From NCBI GenBank assembly GCA_022315425.1, contig JAIUPT010000019.1, forward strand, positions 124,001-188,000: 64,000 nt of DNA, in the 5' to 3' direction. Positions 22,245 to 33,951 of the stretch are shown piece by piece. The notes beneath the pieces are model-generated. The model made no database searches. It was not told where the DNA came from and saw only the letters and a list, made by a program, of their open reading frames with translations. The first letter of the stretch is position 1; every line of letters begins with the position of its first letter. The translations under genes were made by a program, and so were the position numbers. This stretch comes from Pseudevernia furfuracea (taxonomy: Eukaryota > Ascomycota > Lecanoromycetes > Lecanorales > Parmeliaceae).

Positions 22245-23684
22245 CTATCCTTCTCCGACCGCATCGGTCAAGCTTAACGCTAGAGCTTTCACCAAGTCGA
22301 TCTCCTCTTCATCCACCCCTCCCGCTCTCATCGCTTCAATAAAGTCTTCCTCTGACTTCGTTGGCACGAAGTTATCTGGTGGTTGCTCTGTGACTTCGGC
22401 GTTACGTTGAAGCGGGCCTGCCAACGGCTCTCTGGATGGCGTAAGTTTGATGTCTTTCGTTCGTTGCTCCACGCCTTTGCCTTTCGATAGACCCGTGGTA
22501 ATAAGTCCTCGATATTCAGCCCTACGCTGGATTCGGGTCAGAGTTGCCACCTCTCCAGGCAGTGGGAGGAGGCCCCGTCTCAACCGTATTTCTTCGAGTC
22601 TTTCCTCCGCCTCCTCCCAGGCACGTTTTCGTCTTGCATCAAGTTCTGAGAGGCCTTCGTGCGCGGCGTGATTGTCTTCATCTTGTTGTTGGTCATCTGG
22701 CCGATGATCCTTGCCTTTACCTTTGTCGAGTTTTCGCGTTGCATGCTCTTCCTCCTCTTCCAGTGGTTCCTCTTTCCTTTTGCCCTTATCGGATTTCCTT
22801 GCTGCAGCATGCTCTTCTTCATCTTCCAGTGGTTGCTCTTTCCTTTTGCCTTTATCAGGTTTCTTTGCTGCAACATCCTCTTCCGCATCTTCCAGTTGTT
22901 GCTCCTTATTCTTTCTTCTCTTAGATTTCCATGCTGCAACAGGCTTTTTAGTTGCTAAACCGCTTGCCCCCCGTAGGACCATGAACTTCCAGCCATATTC
23001 TCCATGAATCTGCCTCTCTTCCCTACGCAAAAACCCATAATCACCCAGATCAACCGTGTATTCACCGACTTCTTCGAAGCCAAATCCCTTGTACAACTTC
23101 TGAGCGAAAGGTGGAGCTTGCACCCACATAGCCCATTGTGTTCCGACCGTAACCCTGTTTTCCCAGAATTTGATGGCACGCTCAACCAACTTATTTGCGA
23201 CGCCCGACTTATACATCTCTGGAATCATGACAAGTGTATTGATGATGCAATAGTCGCGCGGAAGGTTCTTGGCCTGTAAACTGGAAGAGGCCCGCTTGAT
23301 CGTGTCCCAGACGTTGCTTTGTTCACCAGCATTGTCAACCTTCCAATATCTCATTATGTGCGAACACATTTCCGTCCATTCTAATCTTGCTTCGTATTCG
23401 TCCCTATTCTCCGCTTCGATTCCCTCGATATTGAAGCTCAAGGCTATCCAGCCTACGATCTCCTTCGAGGGTAGTAATCTCGCCAAGAAGAATTCATAAT
23501 CAGTTCTTGGGACCAGCGCTTTGATTGCATTGGCGATTGTATCTTTCCCAAAAGGGTACGCGTACATGACTTGTGCGAATAAGTCACGTCGGTAGTATAG
23601 ATGGTGGAGACGAATCAATTCGTTCACGCTAGGGTTGACCTTATCATACTCTGTTCTCGCCCACGGCAAGACCTCCATGGACAT
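22245..23684 (-). CDS. GNAT-family acetyltransferase-like protein with repetitive tail and C-terminal UIM-type motif
   Basis: 479 residues, no intron seen. The track frame opens with a GTG; the ATG at 23684 (MSMEVLPW) is chosen because fungal GNAT proteins often start this way. Residues about 1-235 form the GNAT domain: the beta-4/alpha-3 region is TLVMIPEMYKSGVANKL (acetyl-CoA pyrophosphate loop, in a weak K-x-G-x-A form) and KLYKGFGFEEVGEY is the C-terminal signature. Residues about 255-325 contain three and a bit copies of a 21-23-residue unit (DKGKRKEQPLEDEEEHA and variants), mirrored in the DNA at 22735-22925. A charged coiled-coil-like stretch follows. The last residues read EEEIDLVKALALSLTD, which fits the ubiquitin-interacting-motif pattern (acidic patch, Leu-x-x-Ala-Leu-x-x-Ser). 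The acetyl acceptor is unknown. Confidence 0.75.
   Translation of the reverse strand: MSMEVLPWARTEYDKVNPSVNELIRLHHLYYRRDLFAQVMYAYPFGKDTIANAIKALVPRTDYEFFLARLLPSKEIVGWIALSFNIEGIEAENRDEYEARLEWTEMCSHIMRYWKVDNAGEQSNVWDTIKRASSSLQAKNLPRDYCIINTLVMIPEMYKSGVANKLVERAIKFWENRVTVGTQWAMWVQAPPFAQKLYKGFGFEEVGEYTVDLGDYGFLRREERQIHGEYGWKFMVLRGASGLATKKPVAAWKSKRRKNKEQQLEDAEEDVAAKKPDKGKRKEQPLEDEEEHAAARKSDKGKRKEEPLEEEEEHATRKLDKGKGKDHRPDDQQQDEDNHAAHEGLSELDARRKRAWEEAEERLEEIRLRRGLLPLPGEVATLTRIQRRAEYRGLITTGLSKGKGVEQRTKDIKLTPSREPLAGPLQRNAEVTEQPPDNFVPTKSEEDFIEAMRAGGVDEEEIDLVKALALSLTDAVGEG
22735..22925 (-). repeat. In-frame coding minisatellite of the GNAT protein
   Basis: About three tandem units of 63-69 bp encode DKGKRKE..LE.EEEHA-type repeats. 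On the plus strand each unit reads ctttccttttgcc followed by an aagcaggatttc-like segment. Unit length varies by whole codons, so the frame is preserved. Confidence 0.8.
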
Positions 23685-26600
23685 TTTACCGGCTCCAATG
23701 AGTAGAAGCACCGTTTGTGGGCAGTTGAGCGAAATTGAGACGGGAAAATGGCCTCGGAGTGGATGGAGACTGTTCTGAGGGGGATTTGGCGAGATCCTAA
23801 GCTGTCATGCTAGAATTAATGGAAAGATCATAACAAGCGAGTGTTTGTTGTCTTCGGTTCCCGTCAAACATTTGGCAAATATTGTCTGGCTCGAGAATGG
23901 GTACCGAGAGTGCAAAAATGACCTCGAGTATTACCACCTAAGAACATGCACTCATTGTCGTATTCGTCGCGGGATCCTCAACCTGGCAGCCACCACGCAT
24001 CTCATCATAAGGATCGAATCAATCGAGCAATCTCATCGTAACGCAGGATGAATATATCATGGCGTGTTTGGGTACAATGGAGTTTGGAAGAGCCTTGATG
24101 GCGACAGCGAAGCAGCACCTCGAATGGAGCCCGTTCTCAATATTCGAAGATGCTGTAGTATCTAGTGCTCCGGAAGACTTTCAAATTGAATGTCTGCGAC
24201 CTGAAAAGACCAGCTTATCTTGATGGAGAAGGATCTATTGTAGGTAGTCGCTTGTGTGACTCGGCACTCTGGTCGTGCTTTGTGCACCCACACTAGAAGT
24301 TGCGGCGGGCCAGCTGAGCTGTAACCCTTGAACTCTGAATCAGCTGGTTTTTGCATGACTTTTAGGACTTTGAGACGAATACCGAGGGTTTGGTGAAGCC
24401 GGAAAGTCTCTGTTCTTCAGTGATGGCCAGTACAGGCGGGCGACCTCGTATACGCCAGGTTTCAAGCATGGATCTAACCGCTGTGATCAGTTTATTAGAA
24501 GCAGTTTTGGATTGGACCAGGTTTTGGGCCGCTGACTCTTCCAGTTTGAAGAGGTTCACGGAAATAGTAGTAGGACGAGATGAAAGCGAGATGCTCGAGA
24601 CCCACACGTGACTTGGCCCGAGGCCTTGGCATATCAACCATGGCGAAATTTGACATGATGAAGATGCAGAATATATTCATCAGTAAGGCATATCCAGCGA
24701 TCGAGAGACTTGGTGTATAGAACCAATCACGAGTATACTTGTTGGGTTCAGAGTGGTAGTTCTACATAAGGTAGCTCTACCTCATTATCCAAATCAGACT
24801 CACTTGTTATGGACTACCAATCTGATAATCTTTCTTACATGCGACTGTGATAGCTAGCCAGACTCAAGGGGGAAAAACGACTGTAAGGAAATTAAGATCA
24901 AGCACATGGATGCTTATAGGCAAAGCAACACAGCTACCAAAGTAAAGGGCAGAAGTGTTCCATCGTGCCGATACATCCCACAACTCCAGGACGACCATAA
25001 GCTCGGTCTGGCTTTCATTGTTGACGCATAGGAGTTCAGAGTGGCCACCTGGCTGATAGACGTGTTCGTCTTTGAGTGATTTATTCTTCTGGCCAGACAA
25101 GTGCGCAGGTCGACTAGTGTTGAATATTATAATGCAACTAGTGGTCTCATGGGAGTAAAATTGTTGTCTTATTGAAAAATCTAGGTGGGAAGGATATGTA
25201 GAATCTACACAAGAAATGAAAACTCTGCGTGCCAAGGCTCGCTTAGTCTTCCAACTCATAGAATGTGGAAGAATGCTGTCATGCTACTATTGACTGATTC
25301 CAACAACTAGCCGTAATTTCAAGCGTGGCTTACCTCGGAGATTTGCTCTCCGAGGCGTCATTGGGGTGCTGGATTCAGTTGGTGATTTTGTTGTAGCCTG
25401 TGCATAGTGAGCTATATCGTTTGAGGTAAAATGTCCGTGAACAAAATGAAGAGAGCGGTCAGATTCGATCATTCATATCGCCTCTCGCAATGAAAATACC
25501 AAGGACTCCGAGTACAAGGCCTCGACTTCGCAGTTGATACCTTCTTGGCTTTTCAAATTTCTCAAATGGCGGTGAGCTTTGAGTTTGGATATACTCAAAT
25601 GTCACACACGTAGTATCCCTAAGAGCTTCAATGAGACCTCAAACTCTGCAAAAATCTATTGCTCATCTTTTCGCTCACGTAAGCAGGACAGGCATCCAGC
25701 GCCACCAGCAAAAACACGTTCCCGCCACCCGTTGCCACCCTCTTGTCACCCATAAAATCAACGTTTTTGCCACTATTACAGCTGCCTGGGAATTTCATTT
25801 GGAATAATTTAGCTCTTCGCATTTCCAACTCTGGGTACAGCATTGCCCGCCCCTCTCTAGGAGATGCCGAATCGCCAATAATGCTGTCGGTCGAAGCAAG
25901 AAAGTTGACGAACACTGAAATCGAAAGAGGAAGTGCTTGCGTGGGGCGAGTGCCGCTGTCACTGTGCCTCCCTCCTTTGGTAGGCTGAAATGCAAGAGGT
26001 CATCAGAGAATGCTCTTCTAGTTCTCCGAGATTCAGGCCGATGCGGACTTGGCTGAAGACTCGCTTGCCATTACCTTCCTGGCCGTGGAAGTCGATATTC
26101 AGATTTCGAAATTCGACAGTGCTGGCCCGAAAGTTCGGTGTTCGCCGAAGATGGTGGCAATGCAGTGGCAAAATGTGACCCGAGCTCCTCACTGTCGGAC
26201 ACCAACACTATTATTGGCGAAGTCGGCTTGTAGAGAGAATGCCTATTTCTCAAAGTCTGGTGACCCGTGCACGGATGGGTCGTAGCTCACGTCATTCTGC
26301 ACGGTCAAGGATTGTATCCAACGGACTTGAGCTGACTAGCCATCATCTGGGCCTTTCCCTCGGTTACCAGAGGCAGTCATGCTTTTTAAGTCAGCTGCTA
26401 TCAATACGGAGTAAGCACCTAATGCGCCAATGTACTCGGGGTAGAGTGCATTAATCCGTTGACTCTTTGTATCTTCTCTGCAACATTCAGCTCAGCCTGT
26501 GTTTTTGGCGTTCGTTGCGCAGGGGGGCAATGGAAGTAATACTTTTTCCCTTTGCCTAACTGCTAGACTAGAGAAATTTAGCAATGTGAGGCAAATAGTG

Positions 26601-29600
26601 TGTTCGGCGAATCCAATAAAAACGAAAAATGAGGGCCAATGATGAAATTGATGAGAACAGCAACATTTGGGAGTGGCTTTTCTTTGTTTGATCCAGCCAA
26701 GGCCTGGCTCGGGCACTCGTAGACCGCGAATACTCGCGGATGTATCAGAACATGTACGTCTACAATGGCAAGGCGCATGCACGTACCCAAGCGATTGATT
26801 CTTCGGCTCAAACAATGCAAGTGAAATAGAGGTTTGGTCGATGTCCTCCATCTGTTCGAGCACTCTCAGCTTGTAGATTGGCACGAGTTTTGAGATAAAA
26901 GCTGGAGGATCTGAAAATCCTAGTGTTCGACTCCGACAGATTTTTATAGACAAGCACGCATTCGGGGTAGCCTAAGGTAATTACGAGTCCTTCCCATCCG
27001 GACCCGCATAGCAGATGAATTGCGGAGCGGAACTAGAGCATGTTATCCTCCATCGACCAATTTTTAGGTAGATTTGAAGCCTTGTCCATCGGATCATTGG
27101 TCCGGGGCCTAACACAGCCGCACGGTTATACACAGGAGTTATAGTGTGAGGGAATTTGAGGGCTTTTTTGAACAAGTTGAGCTCCTCCACGAAGTTGGCC
27201 ATGGTGCGCGCACTCTTAGGCAACAATCGGCCTTGCATTCTTAGCCGTGGAAGATGTAGTACTATTATGTTTTCTGAGCAAGAGTGGCGATGTCCATAAG
27301 CCGCGCGTTGGTTGAAGGCGTCCCGTCCCAGCAAAATGTCGGCGTACAACGATAAGAATAAAGCCGCAGCTGTGGAGCCAAGTATTCTGGTGAACGGTCT
27401 ATGTGAATGAAGGCTGTCTGGGTACTCTTTTAATCGTAACCGTCCCATCCGACAATGTTAAAAGGCTTACAGATTAAAGCATCACTGATAGTTGCATACC
27501 AGGCGCACGCACTTTTCTGGCCAGCCTCTGGCGTCTGGTATCAACGACTGGTGCTGGGAGTGGAGACGAAGACGTTTCGCTAGGCCATGGGTATTTCGGG
27601 ATATCTGCTATTACCAGCATCAGTGTCATGAATGCCGTAAGAGTATGTGTGGACATCTTAGCAGTTCGTAGAATACTGCTAGTATCTAGTATTGCAATTC
27701 TAGGCGAGTGACTGAAACGTGCCTGCGGCCTCCTGAAGCCCGCCAGCCAGCGTAATGGCTCATTACACCATTCTCATAGACCGCACACTGGCGAATGTTG
27801 GCTGCATCGTGGGTATCATGGCATATCATTCTGCATGCAGCTTGTCGAATCTAGCCCCATTCACTCCCTGCGATATTGACATTAAAGCAGGTCCAGCAAC
27901 AAGCATTCGTTGACTCCACCATCATTTTAGGTAAATAAAACACCAGCACCTCGAGACACGAGACTTCGTAAGTTCAATTCACGTTAATGAAAGTTTGGAG
28001 CCCCCCCGTAGTTGTCGAGGCAAGCAATCGGACACCAGGCATATGCACGTTAAGGATATATAAATAAGCCTTTGATATGATTGAGTTCTCTACAATTCGC
28101 GACTGTAATGCAGTATTCTGATCTGTGCTTTTCGTCGTTGTCGGATGTCTTCCTTGAAGGCGAACTTGTTGTCGCGTCAACTGCAGCCTGGTCTGGTAGC
28201 AGAGCACGTCAGGCGGATGAGTGGCATTTTGCAAAGTCATGTGTTTTGAGAGATGAGAACGACCGGGTATTCGATGGTCTAACCACCAACTTTAGTTCGC
28301 ATTTGCCACGACCAGCCACTGGTTGACGCTACTCATGCAGTGACATTTTGAGGGTGGCGGCTTGCGGAGGGAAAAATTTCAACCCGAAATCTCTGCCATT
28401 GAGTATCTGTCACTCATCTTCAAAGTTGGCATAATGATGTCAGACGATTACCCAATCGCGCCTACTGAGCGCTCTCGGTATCGGCATTAAAGATCCAGTA
28501 GCAGCCCAAACCCACGCTCAGTAAGGCAAGGTTTTTGATAACCATTGTTTCATTGGCCTTGGATTATTCTCACACCGCACATCATTAGAGACCAAGATTC
28601 CCAGGAACAACCTGCACTTGCCTAGAACGATGCACTGCATCATTTCGTGAGACGCCGCAGCTACACTCCAGCTGAGTATGACACAGCAATGCAATTTAAG
28701 CCAACGAAGCCTAGAAATGTGGGTATTGGGCGGGAATGAAGACTCAAACGGGACATAGGCATCTGATCGCGGTATGTTTCTGGGTAATTTCGACGGATGT
28801 TTCCTACGAATGGCTGCTTCCGTCGGGCGAGCCGCAAGTCGCAGCATAATGATCATTCGTGTGGTTGCTTTGCGAGGGATTCACAAAACCGACTGCAACA
28901 GGCCTGGCATCAAGGGCCGGTACCTTCATCAGCTTCCAAATGTAGGCGGGATTTCGATTCTTCCAGTTTTTGGAAACGTAGAGTAGCAAGTACCTTTTTA
29001 CATGGTTGGCCCGCCTGCAAATTGATTCGCAGTCGCTACTCCCCACCAGTACGGCACAAACTAATTCCTCTGGTCCTTGACAGACCCAAGGCTTTCATTG
29101 TTGGTCCTGTAGCCAGTATTGCTTAACAAGGGAGGCCGGCACCTAATGCTGCCGGCCTTGGTAGGCAACCGAGTGTTGTGAATCGAGACGGAGTAATCAG
29201 ACGAACCATCAATCGAAGCTCGCTCTACCCTTTTGACTTGTGCATGGCGTCGGCCAGATGGCTCTTCTTGATTGAACTTCATAGCAGGGATAGCGGTGAA
29301 GAGGGCGAGGCTTCGCCGTCCTGATGGATCATTTGAAACCTGACCCTTTTAAGGCAAATCACATGCAGCATAAGAGCGCTGAATCCCGTGAGACGGACTT
29401 CGTGTAATATCGCCTGTGGAGGTTATGCATGCTAGCCAGCGTGGGATGCAACTACGGTCTCTCAATTCCACACAAGGCCATGGCCCAATCCACAGTGAGG
29501 CTGCCCTGAAGCTGCAATCACTTTGCAACATGATTTACCCAACCATTGATAAATTGAAACACTTATCATCGATTGTCTACGTAATTTCGTTGCAGGACCA

Positions 29601-30549
29601 TTCTCAACGACCGTCGCCTGTCTTGAAACAGCGCGTATGGCATTTAGTTCAATCTCGAGAGCATTGCCCTCCGTCAACGTTTCAGCCGTGAGCAACCGTA
29701 GTGTAACTTGTAAGATTGATAGTGTCGTTTCTGGCTGCATGCGGATGCTCTCGACGAGGAGATGGAGGCCAATAGGTATAGTACTAGGCGTACCTCTCAG
29801 AAGATAGCGCGATAAGTGGATGACAGTAGGAAAAGCCTCAAATCTCGCGAGTGAGATGGAGGAAAGGCTTGGGCAAAGCATTGCGCTTTGTACTTTTCGA
29901 AGCTCGCAATTTCATCTAGCACCAGTCAAGCCGGAGTCGTGCTGATAGGGCTGAAGTCGCCCATGGATGTCGGATCTCGTGCATTCAAGGGCGATTGACA
30001 ATTTCCAGCTCACGATACGCCGTCGAGGTCCAGAATACAACATAGGGCAGAGCCTCACTTTGAATTGTGAGGAAATCCAGGCGCGCATGAATTGAAGGCT
30101 TGAATTCAAGGCGCTCTAAGGCAATAGAAACTGCATATACGAAGGACCCGACCCACCATCCCTCTTTAGAAGACGTCCGGACAGTCCGCCTCTTTTTGCC
30201 TGGCGCTTAGCGCCCGCCTTCGCTTGCCAACAGAAATTGGTTCGCGGCGATATTGAGGCTCTGCGATCTTATATCTACGAAAGGACTGACCAGACCTCGA
30301 TTTGCAGTCACTCATTGTCATTGTCGTAAGACTCTGGACCTATCCATATCCATCCGCCTTCCGACGGAGACGAGACCTCGGTCAATTGCCTTGATTAGCG
30401 GTGGCGAGCGATGAGCCATACAGAGATTCTGTCCCGCAAGTACGCTCACCTGACACACCGCCATCTCACCTGATACTATACTATGCTGATGACATTACTC
30501 AGCCACTACATAAGCCCAGGATACTCTAGCCGGATCCTTGGTCGTTCAC
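23685..30549. other. 6.9-kb gene-poor block
   Basis: No domain, conserved motif or convincing multi-exon model found on either strand. The longest frames are about 150 codons (26492-26953 and 26981-27448, minus). A minus-strand frame at 27656-27474 begins with a signal-peptide-like hydrophobic stretch (TLTAFMTLMLVIADI) and could be the first exon of a small secreted protein, but its continuation is unclear. Minus-strand 24637-24362 also has coding-like texture. No terminal inverted repeats or transposase motifs were noticed by eye. Confidence 0.45.
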
Positions 30550-33500
30550 ATGTGCACAGGCATGGGCAAACCATTCGACCTGGATACCAAGATTCAAAGT
30601 CACCGGCGTTCTGCTGCTGGAGGATATGGCAGCGGCTACACTTGTCCAGTCTGCGAAAGATGGTTTCAGGCATGGCCCAAGGCATGGAACCACGCCAAGG
30701 AGGCTCACAAGGACTTTATCGAGGACATAGGATCTACAGAGGAGGTTGAGGCAAAAAAAAGGTTTCAAGCTACAAAAGGGTACGTCTTCACACCGTGAGC
30801 GTGACCAGAACTAGCGTACGGGTCAAATGGTTTAGCTTGATGATAGCTTTGCCCCAATAATTTCGGTCGGCTGACAGCTGAAGCTCTAGGCAGAAGCAGC
30901 GGAGCCCTGACGAGGTCGCGCCTCGTCCGGCTCAGTCAAAGCCTTCCTCCGTTGGCAGTCTCATGAAGCCTACTATTGAAGGACATCTGAGGCCTGGTTC
31001 ACCTGATCGACCTAAATCTGCGCCGGGCGACAGACAAGGAGATGAGAAGAGAATCGACGATGTTGGACATATTACGCTTGTGCAAGGGCAGACCACAAAC
31101 ATACATGATAGACCCATCGAAAGCCCTGCCCTAGAAAACAACCCACGCAAAAGGGGACCCGAGGGAGAGTCTGGTTCGCCAGGACTACAACCACTGACTA
31201 GCCAGAGACCAACTTCCATGCTTGCGAGAGCACGCCATGCCAAAAGCGGCTCTCTTGGGATCTCCATCAATAAGGAGTTCGCTGTCAACCGGCAGCAAGA
31301 GACTGAGGACGACCCGGAGTTCAAACGTGGTGCACCTGGTTCGACCAAGCCCCTGTGGGATCCGAACGTTTCTGACCCTAACACACGTAAGACTGCCCGG
31401 AGAGATCGGCTGCCTAGCCACGGAAACAGACTCTCAAACAGACCCTCTCGGCGCCCGCATGCTCCAAGAGAGCCCAGGTCCAAACCAATGAAGCCAGAAG
31501 TTGTTGACGAATGGTCTAACGTTGCGGACCCTCGGGAACAGGCCATGTCACGGGAGCTTTCTATCACTCAATTCGATAGTCCAAGAAGAACTAAAATCTT
31601 AGCAAAGACAGAGTCGCCGCCTTCCGATGGCGACTCTCCGCCAGGAGACGAACCGCCTGAAGATTCGGAAGCTGAACCTGAGATGCTCCTACAGCCAGAC
31701 ACCAGGCCTATCTCTCATGAGCAGCTTGTAGTTGAAGTGAAGGGAATCTATGCTGGCTTGGTCATGGTCGAGGCTAAATGTATCGACATTGACGAAAGAC
31801 AGTCAGCTGCTGCCCAGGAAAAGGATCCATCTAAAAAGATCGATCTCAAGAATGATCAGTGGCAGTCTTTGATTGCACTTCACAAACAACTTTTACATGA
31901 GCACCACGATTTTTTTTTAGCATCGCAGCATCCTTCCGCGAGTCCGGCTCTAAGCAGGTTAGCAGCAAAATACTCCATGCCAGCTCGAATGTGGCGACAT
32001 GGAATCCACGCCTTCCTCGAAGTCTTACGACACAGGCTTCCACTGTCACTGGAGCATATGCTTGCCTTTATTTACATAGCATACTCGATGATGGCTCTAC
32101 TTTATGAAACGGTATCAACGTTCGAGGATACCTGGATTGAGTGTCTTGGTAAAATCTATAAGTTCCTATTCAATTTTTGATTTGCTCACATGTCCTTATA
32201 TAGGGGACCTAGGAAGGTACAGGATGGCCATTGAGGATGACGAGCCCAAGGATCGCGAGGTTTGGAGCAATGTTGCTCGTTTTTGGTACAACAAAGCAGC
32301 TGACAAGAGCCCAAACATTGGACGGCTTTATCATCATCTGGCCATTCTTGCTCGTCCCTATACCCTAGAGCAGCTGTCGCTTTACACCAGGTCCTTGACT
32401 TGTGTCACTCCTTTCGAAAGTGCCAAAGGAAGTATCATGACCCTCTTCAATCCCATTCTCAACGGCAAGGAATCAGCAACTCGCAGATCCTCATTCGAGA
32501 CCGTATTTATCAGGGCACATGGGATTCTCTTTACAAAACGGCCCGCTGATTCTTCGGACCGATTTCATGAGGCGATTAAGGAGCTTATAGCCGACGACTT
32601 GTTAGATAATTACATTGACAAGGTTACTGCCAGATTCAAGGAGATTGGTGTCTTTGCTGCTGTTGCAAATATTGCTGCATTGTTTCAATATGGGATTGCC
32701 AAACATGGAGTACCAAAGCCAATCCTCCGCTTGGCATTTGAGGCCTTTGAGAATGCTAATCAAGTGAAAGATGAGGCTTTTCAGCTTGGCTCTTCCAAGT
32801 CCTCAGACTCTCAAAGCAATCCACAATTGGCCCGATTCGGACCCTCGGATTTTGAGGCTGTAATGTCGTCTTCCGCGGGACCATCCCTGGACTTTGTTGC
32901 GCTGGCTTCCGAAATAGCATTCAGTACTTTGAGCATTGCTCTGAAACGCGTTGAGGACCCAAACGTTCATCCTTTGGTGCATGTATACCTCGTGTTCCTT
33001 CGGACCCTTGTCAGTGTCGAACAGGCCATGAAGTGCATCGAAAAATTTGTTCCCTGGAATGAAATCTGCTTATTTCTCAATTCTTTATCTACACCGTCTC
33101 GAGCTTCGGATCCGAGTTTTCGTTCCAAAGACTTCCCCGAACCAGAGGAAGGATCTGGCCGACCACTCCCAGAGGATTTTGTCATGCGGGGCCAGGTTTA
33201 CAGCCAGTGGTACTTCCCGGAGGCCTTGTTTACGGATGCGATGATCGATGATGATGAACGCTCACTGGATCTGCCGTCCATGGCTGAGCCGCGAGCGGAC
33301 AGGCTCTTCTGGCTTGGGCACAGCATAGCTTCTGTTTGTCTGACTACAAGTGCTTTGAGTATCGTACTAATTCTGTACTAGGCTAAGAAGTGGATACGCT
33401 TTGACGAAGAAGCCAGATGCTTCTCGCCTACCGATTACGCTAATGAGATTTGTGGACCCTCAACGACGGAGACTCTTTTAGATCAGATTAAGCTAGAAAC

Positions 33501-33951
33501 TCGAACAAAAGCAAATTCCAACAATAAAGACAGTACCATGGAAGATGTTGGGGGCGTTGCCGGGACACCTCGAACCGTGAGTCTCGCTCGGTCCGATTCG
33601 CAAGATGCTTTAGAAGCATCGACGCGGGCATCGACTCTAACAGAAAATCGCGCTGAACATTTACCTACTGATATCGACTTTCTTAAGCCTTCCAAACAAG
33701 ACGATACTGCTGATGATGTTACGATGAAGGACGTTAGTCCTGACAAAGATTCACCAGCAGGTGCTGCGGATGAGTTTGCTAACCAAAAAGTTGTTCCATG
33801 GCCGTCAACTACTGTCATTGACCCTGGTTCATTGCTTTGGAAGGCAGGAAAGACCAAAGGGGACCCTGTGGATGATGGCTCGGATACCCAGAATACCGAA
33901 GAGCTGCTCCGCCTCAATCATCCGGACTCGCCTGATTTGTATAAGCCATGA
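30550..33951 (+). CDS. C2H2-finger / Est1-type DNA/RNA-binding domain protein
   Basis: Four exons, 30550-30779, 30890-32148, 32204-33333 and 33382-33951, give 1062 residues. The introns are 110, 55 and 48 bp; the last has a TACTAAT-like branch site. Exon 1 encodes a C2H2-like finger, CPVCERWFQAWPKAWNHAKEAH cut by spacing C-x2-C-x12-H-x4-H. Its phase-2 donor GTACGT matches the phase of the CTCTAG acceptor, which links it to the long frame. Residues about 110-330 are disordered (Pro/Arg/Ser). The Est1/SMG5-7 type 14-3-3-like and DNA/RNA-binding regions follow: DLGRYRMAIEDD, WYNKAADKSPNIGRLYHHLA, and AILARP then SLTCVTPFESAKGSIM. Near the end, IASAKKWIRFDEEAR spans the last splice. No PIN domain is seen. 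Relatives act in telomere maintenance or nonsense-mediated decay, but which applies here is open. The start could lie further upstream. Confidence 0.82.
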
